A stretch of 64,000 nucleotides of DNA from Flavobacterium sharifuzzamanii (GCF_003254585.1 NZ_QJGZ01000039.1:372001-436000), one strand, 5' to 3'; positions 9,170 to 17,597 are shown, numbered from the stretch's first letter. The notes: generated by a model not told the origin, from the sequence alone. Program-made: numbers and translations.

Positions 9170-9616
9170 TCAATCTAGCCACCATTGATTTTCTTCAACA
9201 ACATTTCTTTCTTTCTTAAAGATGTTTTCAATTTTAGATTTAGAATAATTCAATAAATTTTTTGGAACAATTATTTGCAACATTCCTCCTCCTGCATCAA
9301 TCAATTCTCCATTATTTCCCTTTTTAACTTCATCGTCCACCATTATTTTTATTTGTTCAGAACTGCATTTACTTAAAATATCTTCGCATATGTTCTTAAA
9401 AACGTCAATAATTTTATCCGTAAATTTAAATTGAGCATTATTCGATAATGAAATTACAAAACATTCCATATTTTCAGAAGCTGGAGTTATTAAAGACATC
9501 CACTCATTACCACCTACATTGTCATTTTCTAAGCTAGTACAAGCCATCAACTGTTCCATTGGATTTAGTTTTATGATAGATGCATCTAACTCAATCCAAT
9601 TAATTTCTCTACTCAT
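9170..9616 (-). CDS. Hypothetical protein, immunity-like context
   Basis: A 148-residue cytoplasmic protein that I do not recognise. It has no signal peptide or membrane helix, is acidic, and ends in NQWWLD. It lies between REP-like repeats in a pocket of small unrelated genes, one of which is decayed, which is typical of orphan immunity genes for polymorphic toxins; this is inferred from context only. The stop lies 6 bases from repeat R1. Confidence 0.7.
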   Translation of the reverse strand: MSREINWIELDASIIKLNPMEQLMACTSLENDNVGGNEWMSLITPASENMECFVISLSNNAQFKFTDKIIDVFKNICEDILSKCSSEQIKIMVDDEVKKGNNGELIDAGGGMLQIIVPKNLLNYSKSKIENIFKKERNVVEENQWWLD

Positions 9617-9686
9617 TCCCTATTAAAATTAATCTCTTTCTTTTTATACGGATAACCGTTTTATTCTGTTTTTATATCTATATTCT

Positions 9687-9981
9687 TTAAACAACTTCTT
9701 TTCGATTTAAATTGAAAATTTCCTCTCCTATGCCATCAAGTTTGCTTAATACTGCTTGTGAGCCAGATTCTTTCATTACCTCTAATTCTCTTTCCGAAAC
9801 TGGCACAATCCATAAAAAAGAGATATTTGATTTGGCATAACTAGTTTAAGTTAATTTGAGGCAAAACTTTTAATTTATTAGTAAGTACCGCATACTTAAA
9901 TTTTTGACTAATACTAGTTTGAAATTCGACAGTATGCCCTTCTCTAAAAATGCAATATAGCCCCATGGTATCATTGTAATA
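9687..9981 (-). pseudogene. Frameshifted C-terminal remnant of a SUFU-like (immunity-type) protein
   Basis: Two adjacent minus-strand frames read as one protein. The upstream frame (9981 to 9841) gives YYNDTMGLYCIFREGHTVEF through LKVLPQINLN and then a stop; the downstream frame (9845 to 9687) gives SYAKSNISFLWIVPVSEREL and ends NLNRKEVV. Removing one A in the run at about 9845-9850 joins them as PQINLTSYAKSN. The LWIVPVSEREL segment followed by a G/L-rich helix resembles the end of suppressor-of-fused domains, which often serve as immunity proteins in bacteria. The 5' part is missing, cut at the repeat starting at 9982. Family assignment is from memory of the motif, not a search. Confidence 0.6.
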
Positions 9982-10068
9982 CCCGATAGCGCGGATTTGC
10001 AATCCGTGCCCTCAAAGAGTATCACAATAAATTGGAATGGGCACGGATTGCAAATCCGCGCTATCGGG
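9982..10068. repeat. REP-like doublet (R2/R2')
   Basis: Two inverted 30-base copies (9982-10011 and 10039-10068) that are perfect reverse complements, separated by a 27-base spacer containing AAAGAGTATCACA. Spacer and arms recur at 11125-11207, so the whole unit of about 87 bases behaves as one element. Confidence 0.85.
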
Positions 10069-10075
10069 TTTTTTA

Positions 10076-10525
10076 CTATCTGGGGAAATCAAGAATTTGT
10101 TTTTTTAACACTTCAGTATCTGAGGTTTGCCAATTCTGATTTGATATTTCTCCAAGTGTCTTTCTAGCAGCTTTTAAAAGTTCCTTCTTTAGATTTGATT
10201 CAGAACATTTTATTGTGTAAATACAATCTTCAAAATCAATATATGATCTAATAAACACCATCTCTAATTCATTGCTTTCATTTTTTTTAGCCTTTACTTT
10301 CAATGGCCCATCCATAAATAACATTTCAAAACTATCGTCATTCAATGCATGGAAATTTTTAAAAGCACATAACCACCAATTTAAAATTACAATTACAAAA
10401 TCATTCCATCCTTCTTCTGGAAAAGAAAAATCATTTATTTTAAAATAAATTTCACCTGTAATTGAGTCTAATCTATTCTTATTAAAACTTTCTGGATTTA
10501 CAATTATTTCTATTAATTCCAACAT
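10076..10525 (-). CDS. Hypothetical protein, immunity-like
   Basis: A 149-residue acidic cytoplasmic protein with no signal peptide. The layout (an N-terminal beta strand pair, EGWNDFVIVILNWW, FMDGPLKVK, then a long C-terminal helix) resembles small bacterial immunity proteins, but I cannot name a family. The stop lies 8 bases from the REP doublet, and the start is followed upstream by a degenerate repeat copy. No clear promoter box is visible. Confidence 0.7.
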   Translation of the reverse strand: MLELIEIIVNPESFNKNRLDSITGEIYFKINDFSFPEEGWNDFVIVILNWWLCAFKNFHALNDDSFEMLFMDGPLKVKAKKNESNELEMVFIRSYIDFEDCIYTIKCSESNLKKELLKAARKTLGEISNQNWQTSDTEVLKKQILDFPR

Positions 10526-10551
10526 TTAACTTATTTTTCTCTTATATATTT

Positions 10552-10584
10552 AATAGTGCTGATTTGCAAATCTGCGCTATTGTG
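10552..10584. repeat. Degenerate REP-like copy (R3)
   Basis: AGTGCTGATTTGCAAATCTGCGCTATT keeps the palindrome centre GATTTGCAAATC with several changed bases. It fills the gap between the two small genes. Confidence 0.7.
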
Positions 10585-10585
10585 T

Positions 10586-11107
10586 TTATCGAAATTTTCC
10601 ATCGTTCCGAAGCTTCTTTATCTTTTCTTCATCAGTAAGTTCAAATAAACTTTTGTCTTTATTTTTTTGTGCGCAGAATATCTTTGAATAATTATAAGTT
10701 TTTTTGAAGTTTAATTTTAAAAAATTGTAATAATATTCATCAAGATAAAGATTGAATTCTCCTTTAAAACTATCATCATCGAAATCGTCAGACCACTGAA
10801 GTCTACTACAAATAATTTCCGAAAGCTCTTCTTTAGTAATATTTTCTACTATTAAAGGATCAGGTAAAGCAATTCTAAACGCAAGAACTTCGACACCTTC
10901 TTCTTCCCACCATTCCAAAAGATTAAATTGAGTCATATCTTTTCTTGTTAGTATATGAAGTTTTTCTTCTAACTTTTGATACGCAATATTTTCTTCATCT
11001 CCATTTTCATCACAAAAATCTGCATATTCCATAACAGACTTTAATATTTCTGAGTATAATTTTTCAGCAATTTCTAATTGTGGCTCTATTTCCTTTCTCA
11101 GTTTCAT
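10586..11107 (-). CDS. Hypothetical protein
   Basis: A 173-residue, strongly charged, mostly helical cytoplasmic protein that I do not recognise. It begins with a Lys/Glu-rich helix, has a WWEEEG segment in the middle and a Lys-rich C-terminus. It sits in the same repeat-separated pocket as the two preceding genes and may belong to the same class of orphan immunity-like genes. Confidence 0.7.
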   Translation of the reverse strand: MKLRKEIEPQLEIAEKLYSEILKSVMEYADFCDENGDEENIAYQKLEEKLHILTRKDMTQFNLLEWWEEEGVEVLAFRIALPDPLIVENITKEELSEIICSRLQWSDDFDDDSFKGEFNLYLDEYYYNFLKLNFKKTYNYSKIFCAQKNKDKSLFELTDEEKIKKLRNDGKFR

Positions 11108-11124
11108 ATATTTTCAAAATATTT

Positions 11125-11207
11125 CGATATCGCGGATTTACAATCCGTGCCCGCAAAGAGTATCACATTAAATGGAAACGGGCATGGACTGTAAATTTGG
11201 GCTGTCG
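11125..11207. repeat. REP-like doublet (R4/R4')
   Basis: A second copy of the doublet, with arms 11125-11152 and 11179-11207 and the same GCAAAGAGTATCACA spacer. The right arm is diverged (GGCATGGACTGTAAAT), so this copy is older or less constrained than the one at 9982. Confidence 0.8.
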
Positions 11208-11220
11208 CTGTTTTTATATA

Positions 11221-11262
11221 AAAAATCCCATTTTCATTCAATACATGAAATGGGATTTATTT
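11221..11262 (-). terminator. Terminator for the DUF805 gene
   Basis: Stem AAATCCCATTTTCAT pairing with ATGAAATGGGATTT over a 6-8 base loop, T-rich on both sides. It is close in sequence to the hairpins at 9078 and 11812. Confidence 0.6.
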
Positions 11263-11294
11263 TTAATTACAATTTTTTATAAACTAGAACAAAG

Positions 11295-11666
11295 TTATTC
11301 TTTTCCAATTTCTTCTAATTCTTCTGTCGGATTTTTAGGATCTCCACCATATTGATTTGGTCCTTTTTCACCTTCAGTACAAGCTAAAATTAAGCTGTAA
11401 AGAGGAATAAACATATACCAACCGCTTTTTCCAACATCGTGCATTCTTCTAACTGCTACAGCAAATAATGGCACCATAATACCTAAAATAAATATTCCAG
11501 CTAAAATTAAAAACACTGTTCCTATTATAGGAATAAAGCCTAAAACAATAAGTCCAAAATAAATCAAGATACTTAAAGGACCAAACATCCAATATTCTTT
11601 TCTTCTAGCTCTACCTTTAAAATTTGCATAGTTATTTAAAAGTGTGTTTTTGTACATTTCTAACAT
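11295..11666 (-). CDS. DUF805 family membrane protein
   Basis: A 123-residue inner-membrane protein of the DUF805 (YhaH/YhaI) family: it opens with the soluble YANFKGRARRKEYWMF segment and has about three to four hydrophobic helices, with the conserved AVRRMHDVGKSGWY segment. The function of the family is unknown. The C-terminal tail is hydrophilic and Glu/Pro-rich. A well-spaced promoter (TTG-17-TAATTTTG) lies about 70 bases upstream. Confidence 0.85.
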   Translation of the reverse strand: MLEMYKNTLLNNYANFKGRARRKEYWMFGPLSILIYFGLIVLGFIPIIGTVFLILAGIFILGIMVPLFAVAVRRMHDVGKSGWYMFIPLYSLILACTEGEKGPNQYGGDPKNPTEELEEIGKE

Positions 11667-11734
11667 AATAAAATCTTTTTACCCCCTACTCTTAAGGCTT
11701 TTCAGTTACTCCATTAATACTTTTTAACAGAGCG

Positions 11735-11742
11735 CAAAATTA
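11735..11742 (-). promoter_or_regulatory. -7 promoter box for the DUF805 gene
   Basis: TAATTTTG on the minus strand, with TTG at 11760-11762 and a 17-base spacer; close to the Bacteroidetes consensus. Confidence 0.55.
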
Positions 11743-11811
11743 TTTGCTTTGAAAATCACCAATAGACTCTAAAAGTTTTTCTTGTATCAGAAAAAGACAT
11801 TTTTAAGCATA

Positions 11812-11846
11812 AAAAAATCCCATTCATTTCTGAATGGGATTTTTAA
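11812..11846 (-). terminator. Terminator for the TM2 gene
   Basis: Perfect stem AAAAATCCCATTCA with complement around a TTTC loop, directly after the minus-strand TM2 gene. Confidence 0.7.
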
Positions 11847-11863
11847 ATATGATTTATTGTTAT

Positions 11864-12136
11864 TTAAAACCAGCCTTTGTAACCAATCTGATACGTTTGA
11901 TAAAACTCCTCATCGTCTCTGGTTAGATATATTATACCTTCAATAAGTCCAATTATACCGCCAATTCCAAATGCTAAACCTAGAAGAAGCTGAATTATCC
12001 CTTCTTTGGTGTAACCTAAATAAAACTTATGAATTCCTAGATATCCTAATAAAATGGCTAGAATTCCTGCTAACACTCTTTTATTTTCCTGCCCATAACG
12101 TGGATTATTCCAATCTTCTCTCTTTGTATTTTCCAT
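11864..12136 (-). CDS. TM2 domain-containing protein
   Basis: A 90-residue protein with the TM2 domain: two membrane helices, with the conserved GYLGIHKFYLGYTKEGI segment linking into the first helix pair and a GxxGLIEGIIYL second helix. The biochemical role of the domain is unknown. It lies in a run of small membrane-protein genes (DUF4234, DUF2752, TM2) all on the minus strand with short gaps. Confidence 0.88.
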   Translation of the reverse strand: MENTKREDWNNPRYGQENKRVLAGILAILLGYLGIHKFYLGYTKEGIIQLLLGLAFGIGGIIGLIEGIIYLTRDDEEFYQTYQIGYKGWF

Positions 12137-12213
12137 GATCTTAATTTTTATTATTCTTAAAACAGTACTTAAACAAAAAACCTGATTGTTCCGAAATCAG
12201 ATTGTTAGATTTA

Positions 12214-12687
12214 TTAAAACCAGATTGATTGATGCAAGATATCGTCAAAAGAGTTGTTTCTCACAAATAAAACCAGTCTTATAAAATGATAGACACCCAA
12301 AAAAACAGCTAATATGTAAGCCAACTTTCTGTTGTATAAAAGTGCGGTAAAATATTCTTTCTTGGTAATTAATTCTGTAACCAAAACAACAATCGTTACG
12401 GCACAAAAAGCAATAACAAAAGGACCTAAAATGTGATAAGAAATTGATTTGTATAGATCTCCCTGATAAAAATAAACTAGAGACTTTGTAATTCCGCATC
12501 CTGGACACGGAAAACCTGTCAGCATCTTAAAAGGGCATAATGATTGATCTGTTTCCAGATGATCATTATGATTATGAAGCATTAAAAAAAACGGAACTAT
12601 CAGTGTAATTGCTGCACCGATAATTCCGTAAATTTTACGTCTTGATTGCGTATTATTTATATAATCTGTTGATATCACCTTGTACAA
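12214..12687 (-). CDS. DUF2752 family membrane protein
   Basis: A 157-residue protein with a membrane helix at about 18-37, then the DUF2752 signature CPFKMLTGFPCPGCGITKS (a Cys-rich loop) and two further helices. The function of the family is unknown; the CPGCG loop suggests metal or redox chemistry, which is inference. The start is uncertain: the longest form begins with TTG at 12687 and overlaps the upstream gene by 35 bases; a GTG lies three codons later, and the first ATG (12582) would remove the first helix. Confidence 0.75.
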   Translation of the reverse strand: MYKVISTDYINNTQSRRKIYGIIGAAITLIVPFFLMLHNHNDHLETDQSLCPFKMLTGFPCPGCGITKSLVYFYQGDLYKSISYHILGPFVIAFCAVTIVVLVTELITKKEYFTALLYNRKLAYILAVFLGVYHFIRLVLFVRNNSFDDILHQSIWF

Positions 12688-13030
12688 TCATTGCCGCAGC
12701 AATAGGAAAAAAGAATCCTAAAACAATTAATAAAGTAGATTGGTCTTTTTGAAGCTCACCAGTTTTCTCATACACTTTTGGCAATGCATCTTTACCTGCC
12801 AAGTAGTAGAAGTAAATATTAACTGGCATACAACAACCTGCAAAAATTGCAACTGGCTGTGAAATAACTTCTCTTTTCGCTACAGCATTAAAAACCTCAG
12901 CTACTTTAATGTTCCAATAAATTAAATACAATCCGCAAGTTAAAAATCCAAATAGCAAAACCATAATAGGATCTACTTTAAATACTGGGATTTGTTCTTC
13001 AAAATTATTCGATGTTTCTTGTAATTCCAT
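12653..13030 (-). CDS. DUF4234-like membrane protein
   Basis: A 125-residue protein with three to four hydrophobic helices and the segment FLTCGLYLIYWNIKVAEVFN, typical of DUF4234 proteins of unknown function. It is the first gene of the small membrane-protein cluster and overlaps the DUF2752 gene, so they are probably translated together. A possible -7 box TAGGTTTG lies 65 bases upstream. Confidence 0.7.
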   Translation of the reverse strand: MELQETSNNFEEQIPVFKVDPIMVLLFGFLTCGLYLIYWNIKVAEVFNAVAKREVISQPVAIFAGCCMPVNIYFYYLAGKDALPKVYEKTGELQKDQSTLLIVLGFFFPIAAAMIVQGDINRLYK

Positions 13031-13094
13031 CTTTGTTTAAAAAATTTATTAATTCCTACTCTTCGGATTTTCGGCTTTCTCCAAACTTCAAAAA

Positions 13095-13102
13095 CAAACC
13101 TA
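13095..13102 (-). promoter_or_regulatory. -7 promoter box for the DUF4234/DUF2752 genes
   Basis: TAGGTTTG on the minus strand matches TAnnTTTG; no well-spaced TTG is evident. Confidence 0.4.
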
Positions 13103-13220
13103 TTTAGACTCATTCTTTTAAAATTCGGAAACAATATTATTAAAAATTAACAAATAAAACTAATCTCACTAAATAAAATTTACAAGAAAAAACTCGTTAT
13201 TAATCTCTAAAGGCTGTAGG

Positions 13221-14171
13221 CTAGTTTTTGCCGTACACTGCTTTAATTTTGTCAACAATTACTTGCGCCAGACGCTCATGACTTTCAAAAGTCCAACCCG
13301 CAATATGAGGCGTCAGCAAAACATTTTTAGCTTCCATAAGATACTGAAGCGCCGCTGGTGTATTGTTTTCTTGAAATAAGGTTTCAAAAGAAAGTTTTTC
13401 ATATTCCAAAACATCCAAACCTGCTCCTAGAACTTTTTTCTCTTTCATAGCTTCAACCAAATCGGCTGTAACGATGTTTTTACCACGCGATGTATTAATA
13501 ATCCAAAACGGCTTTTTAAACGCATTTATAAAGGCACTGTTGACCATTTTATCAGTTTCTGGTGTCCAAGGAAGGTGAAGGCTTAAAACATCTGCTTTTT
13601 CGCGTAATTCTTCCAAGGAAACTTGTTTAGCATTTTCGTCGCCAACATTATCCAAAATATCATAACATAAGACCTCCGAATCAAAACCTTTCAATTTTTT
13701 AGCAAAAGCTTTCCCCATATTCCCGTAACCAATAATTCCTACTGTTTTTAAATCCAGTTCATGGCCTCGATTGCTTTCACGATTCCAGTGCCCCGCTTTT
13801 ACTTCTGCATCGGCTTGATTTAAATTATTAAACAATGACAAAATCATGCCTAACGAATGTTCTGCAACAGCATTGCGATTTCCTTCTGGCGCAGCAATAA
13901 GATGAATTCCTTTTGAAGAAGCATACTCACAATCAATACTTTCCAGACCCGCACCAACTCTTGCAATAAATTGCAACTTAGTTGCTTTATCTAAAAATGC
14001 CTTATCAATCTTGAATCGGCTTCTAATTACGATTCCGTTATAGTCTTGTATTTTTGCTTCTATTTCTTCTTTTGAAGATTTGAAATCGGCATGATTTTCG
14101 AAACCAGCTTCTTCCAATTGATTCCATAAAATTGGATTATTGCTGTCGATATGAAGAATTTTTATGCTCAT
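13221..14171 (-). CDS. D-isomer 2-hydroxyacid dehydrogenase (phosphoglycerate dehydrogenase-like)
   Basis: NAD-dependent oxidoreductase of the D-2-hydroxyacid family, 316 residues, without the ACT regulatory domain of classical SerA. Visible features: RVGAGLESID, NAVAEHSLGMIL, Rossmann motif GIIGYGNMG, LPWTPETDKMV, catalytic Arg in INTSRG, the Glu in GLDVLEYE and the His in PHIAGWT. The substrate may be 3-phosphoglycerate or another 2-keto acid. A -7 box TATTTTTG lies 23 bases before the start. Confidence 0.88.
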   Translation of the reverse strand: MSIKILHIDSNNPILWNQLEEAGFENHADFKSSKEEIEAKIQDYNGIVIRSRFKIDKAFLDKATKLQFIARVGAGLESIDCEYASSKGIHLIAAPEGNRNAVAEHSLGMILSLFNNLNQADAEVKAGHWNRESNRGHELDLKTVGIIGYGNMGKAFAKKLKGFDSEVLCYDILDNVGDENAKQVSLEELREKADVLSLHLPWTPETDKMVNSAFINAFKKPFWIINTSRGKNIVTADLVEAMKEKKVLGAGLDVLEYEKLSFETLFQENNTPAALQYLMEAKNVLLTPHIAGWTFESHERLAQVIVDKIKAVYGKN

Positions 14172-14193
14172 TTTGAGTTGAATTTTATAACTA

Positions 14194-14201
14194 CAAAAAT
14201 A
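14194..14201 (-). promoter_or_regulatory. -7 promoter box for the 2-hydroxyacid dehydrogenase
   Basis: TATTTTTG on the minus strand, 23 bases upstream of the start codon. Confidence 0.5.
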
Positions 14202-14209
14202 CGGTTAAT

Positions 14210-15733
14210 TTAATCTAATGGATAACATTCTGAATAAAAAGCATAATGTTCTTGCCATTGCTTATTAATAAAAAAGCCATCATCATGAATATAATTAACA
14301 ATTAATTTTCCGTTTGATTCCTTTATTCTCGAAAGATCTGATGCTCCCGAAATTTCAAATTGACGTATAATTTTTCCTTTTTTATCTAATACAAATATTA
14401 CTGTAGAAAAAAGATGTTTTGAGGAGAGATTTTCGAGAATTATTGAAAGTATAAACTCTCCATTTGCACGTTTCAATCCAACTGCGTTTTCAAAAGTCCA
14501 AGCAATTTTACAATTCTTAGGAAACTTAATTTTAAGTTGCCATAAATCTATTTCATTGACATTTTTTGTAAATATTAGTTCATTTCGTTTAGAATTTATA
14601 GTCTTTACACTGAAATAGCAGTTTTCATCTGTGTCCCAGTAAAAAATATTAGAATCTAATACAGTACTACTATCTCCTCTAGTATTATAAGTTGTGTTGT
14701 GCTTGTTTTCAATTTCATTATTATCGACTGCTAATTCTTTCTCTAACATTTTCTCTTCCAATGGTGTTGGTTCTCGATGAACCCTATCGTAATACGGAGT
14801 TCTCTTGTCAGAATGATCTTCAATGACTTGCAAATCCTCATTAACAATAAATCTTTGCAGGGACCTTGTTGTAAATAAATCTGTTTCTTTAATTTTTAGA
14901 CCATTTATATAATATGAATTATACTTGTACAAAGTGATATCGTCTATAAAAGTATTTTCATAATCCTTAAAAACATTCAAATTCAATAATTTGAAGTTTT
15001 TATCAAGTATTGCTATAAAAGGAAATTCTTTCTGATTATTTCTTTTTACGGTACCACTTACAAAAATTTTATTTCTTAAATAATCGATTGAAAATAAATT
15101 AGCTTCTAAAGTAAAACCTTTATCTATTATAGGTTTAAGTAAAACATCTCTAATTGATATACTTTCAGAGACATAACCAGAGCTTCTCTTTTTAAATGTC
15201 ATTTTTTCAATCTCATATCTTATGTTTTGTAACTCATCATCAGTACCTATTAATTCTCTATTGGTTAGATTTAAACCTTTTCTAACATAAATAGTAAACC
15301 CTCCATCATAATTATCAGCAATCCAGGACTCACGAAAATTATACTTTGAAACTCCATCTCCAATATTATGTTTGTATAATTTATTCCCCTTTTTGTCAAG
15401 CACTAACACAAACGGAATGCTCTTTTCGCTTTTTACAATACTAATTATATTTCCATTGGTTAAGACATTGAAAGCTACTAGATCTGATTTTTCTAATTCA
15501 GTTTTATATCTCCATAAATTTGAAGTATTGTAATTGCTAGAATAATGAATAATCGATTTCACTTCCAATTTCTCATTACTATCTATAATATCATCCTTTT
15601 GATAAGTCTGGTCTATTTTTACAGGTTTTTGAGAATATGTGATCGTTTTGCCCAAAGATTTTTTTTCACAAGAAATCTGCGAGAAAACAAAAAACATAAT
15701 TATAACTGCAAATAAAAGTCTGACAGAATTCAT
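14210..15733 (-). CDS. Hypothetical lipoprotein
   Basis: A 507-residue protein with a lipoprotein signal (lipobox SQISC, C22). The rest is beta-rich with many repeated strand-turn segments such as FVLVLDKKGNKLY and FAIL/FIAILDKNFKLL, suggesting a propeller-like fold in which D-K-x-G-K turns recur. I do not recognise a family. The gene is single, with a -7 box about 25 bases before the start. Confidence 0.75.
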   Translation of the reverse strand: MNSVRLLFAVIIMFFVFSQISCEKKSLGKTITYSQKPVKIDQTYQKDDIIDSNEKLEVKSIIHYSSNYNTSNLWRYKTELEKSDLVAFNVLTNGNIISIVKSEKSIPFVLVLDKKGNKLYKHNIGDGVSKYNFRESWIADNYDGGFTIYVRKGLNLTNRELIGTDDELQNIRYEIEKMTFKKRSSGYVSESISIRDVLLKPIIDKGFTLEANLFSIDYLRNKIFVSGTVKRNNQKEFPFIAILDKNFKLLNLNVFKDYENTFIDDITLYKYNSYYINGLKIKETDLFTTRSLQRFIVNEDLQVIEDHSDKRTPYYDRVHREPTPLEEKMLEKELAVDNNEIENKHNTTYNTRGDSSTVLDSNIFYWDTDENCYFSVKTINSKRNELIFTKNVNEIDLWQLKIKFPKNCKIAWTFENAVGLKRANGEFILSIILENLSSKHLFSTVIFVLDKKGKIIRQFEISGASDLSRIKESNGKLIVNYIHDDGFFINKQWQEHYAFYSECYPLD

Positions 15734-15757
15734 ATCTAATCATTAACAAATTACGTG

Positions 15758-15765
15758 CAAAATTA
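15758..15765 (-). promoter_or_regulatory. -7 promoter box for the lipoprotein at 14.2-15.7 kb
   Basis: TAATTTTG on the minus strand, 25 bases upstream of the start. Confidence 0.45.
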
Positions 15766-15863
15766 AAGAATATTCCTATAATTAAAAATACTGAAATTTA
15801 ATTCTAAATTATTCAAACTCCCCCTGCACAAAATTCAAACTTTTTATTGCTCAGATTTTTTTT

Positions 15864-15871
15864 TAACTTTG
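15864..15871 (+). promoter_or_regulatory. -7 promoter box for nhaA
   Basis: TAACTTTG, with TTG at 15847-15849 (14-base spacing, slightly short). Confidence 0.5.
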
Positions 15872-15924
15872 AAAGAATAAGGATTCTACAATCCATCATA
15901 TAAATCTTCAGAAAATCTTCCCTA

Positions 15925-17067
15925 ATGAAACTTACCAAGACTTTTAAAGCCTTTTTTGAAAACGAAAAATCGGGAGGAATTATCCTGCTCTTTGTCACGA
16001 TTTTATCTCTTTATCTTGCGAACTCTTCCATTCAAGTTCCATACGTTGCTTTTTGGGAAAAAGAGGTTGCGGGTCATTCTATAACCCATTGGATCAATGA
16101 CGGACTGATGACTATTTTCTTCCTTTTGATCGGATTGGAGTTGGAACGCGAGATTTATCATGGTGAATTATCCAATATTAAAAATGCTTCTCTGCCAATT
16201 ATGGCCGCTTTTGGCGGAATGCTGGTTCCTGCCGCAATCTTTCTGGCTTTAAATTATGGAACGACCACACAGAACGGAGCCGGAATTCCAATGGCTACCG
16301 ATATTGCTTTCGCAATCGGAATTTTATCCCTTTTAGGAAATAGAGTTCCAACTTCGCTAAAAGTCTTTTTAACTGCTTTGGCGGTTATCGACGATTTGGG
16401 AGCCATAATTGTTATTGCCGTTTTCTACACTACATCAATTTCGTTTTTGAATCTAGGAATCGCACTTGGAATTTGGGGCTTATTATTTATCTTAAATAGA
16501 ATGAAGATTCATAATCTGATTCCATACTTAATTGGCGGAGCAATAATGTGGTATTTTATGCTTAATTCAGGAGTTCATGCAACCATTACGGGAGTTATTC
16601 TAGCATTTGTAATTCCGTTTGGAGATGGCGGAGAAAAAACCTCATCGTATAGATTACAGCATTTTTTACATCAGCCAGTTGCTTTTTTTATTCTGCCGCT
16701 GTTTGCAATTGCAAATACCGCTATAACTATCACAGAAAACTGGCATGAAGGTCTTAATCATGTTAACACATACGGAATCATTCTTGGCCTCGTGGTTGGT
16801 AAACCGCTCGGAATTTTACTTTTCTCTTCTGTTGGTGTAACTGCAGGTTTATGCACTTTGCCGAAAAACTTAAAATGGGCACATATTTTAGGTGCAGGAA
16901 TGCTCGGCGGAATTGGGTTTACTATGTCAATATTCATTACGGTTCTTGCCTTCAAAAATCCTGAAGTTATAGTTTTTTCTAAAATAGCCATTCTTATTGC
17001 TTCTTTAGTAGCAGGTTTAGCAGGTTTCTTGTACTTGAAATATATCCTCAATAAAAAACCAAAATGA
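15925..17067 (+). CDS. nhaA: Na+/H+ antiporter NhaA
   Basis: Inner-membrane electrogenic antiporter that exports Na+ in exchange for protons. The 380-residue protein has about twelve hydrophobic helices. Key residues of the family are present: ATDIAFA (D126, unwound helix IV), VIDDLGAI (ion-binding pair D156/D157) and the C-terminal GGIGFTMSIFI. The length matches the family. The stop overlaps the following lipoprotein start by four bases (ATGA), so the two are translationally coupled. Confidence 0.96.
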   Translation: MKLTKTFKAFFENEKSGGIILLFVTILSLYLANSSIQVPYVAFWEKEVAGHSITHWINDGLMTIFFLLIGLELEREIYHGELSNIKNASLPIMAAFGGMLVPAAIFLALNYGTTTQNGAGIPMATDIAFAIGILSLLGNRVPTSLKVFLTALAVIDDLGAIIVIAVFYTTSISFLNLGIALGIWGLLFILNRMKIHNLIPYLIGGAIMWYFMLNSGVHATITGVILAFVIPFGDGGEKTSSYRLQHFLHQPVAFFILPLFAIANTAITITENWHEGLNHVNTYGIILGLVVGKPLGILLFSSVGVTAGLCTLPKNLKWAHILGAGMLGGIGFTMSIFITVLAFKNPEVIVFSKIAILIASLVAGLAGFLYLKYILNKKPK

Positions 17068-17597
17068 ATATGACAATTTGTAACAAATTGAGCTATTTTT
17101 TCTATTTATCTTTTCTGGGTTTGATCGTTATATCCTGCAATAAGAAAACCGAAACAACAGCAGAACAAAAGCCAGAAAATGCAATTTCTGTGACTAACGC
17201 TAAAAATCTTGTTTCTGTTAAAGATTCTATTTCGGGAACTTATAATTCTAAAACCGAAGACTGTAATATCTCGTTGATTATTTCTAAAAATCAAAAAGAT
17301 TACCATTACATCTTTACAACTAAAAATAGAACATTAAAAGGAAAAGCTATTTTCTCTCAAAATAGTTCTGGCGAAAAATTTATTTCCTTAGAAGGAATTA
17401 AATGGGATGAATACGAAGGTGATATCAGCAATGAAGAAAACGATTCGATTCCTGCAAAAGAGTTAAAAATACCTGTTGGAATCGATGCTTTGTATGTAAA
17501 AGATACTCTTACAATTCAGAATTATGGCAATGCGATGAATTCGTATACTAAGATTTCTGAATGTGGGTTGAAGTATATTCAACTAATAAAGAAATAA
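17064..17597 (+). CDS. Hypothetical lipoprotein co-transcribed with nhaA
   Basis: A 177-residue protein with a hydrophobic N-terminus and lipobox VISC (C25), then an unrecognised mostly beta domain with two Cys (in KTEDCNISL and SECGLKY) that could form a disulphide. The start overlaps the nhaA stop; a second Met three codons in is also possible. The link to sodium transport is only positional. Confidence 0.7.
   Translation: MNMTICNKLSYFFYLSFLGLIVISCNKKTETTAEQKPENAISVTNAKNLVSVKDSISGTYNSKTEDCNISLIISKNQKDYHYIFTTKNRTLKGKAIFSQNSSGEKFISLEGIKWDEYEGDISNEENDSIPAKELKIPVGIDALYVKDTLTIQNYGNAMNSYTKISECGLKYIQLIKK

Noticed and set aside
15813..15998. 61-residue minus-strand ORF at the nhaA start
   Set aside because: It overlaps the nhaA promoter and N-terminus and has no protein-like features.
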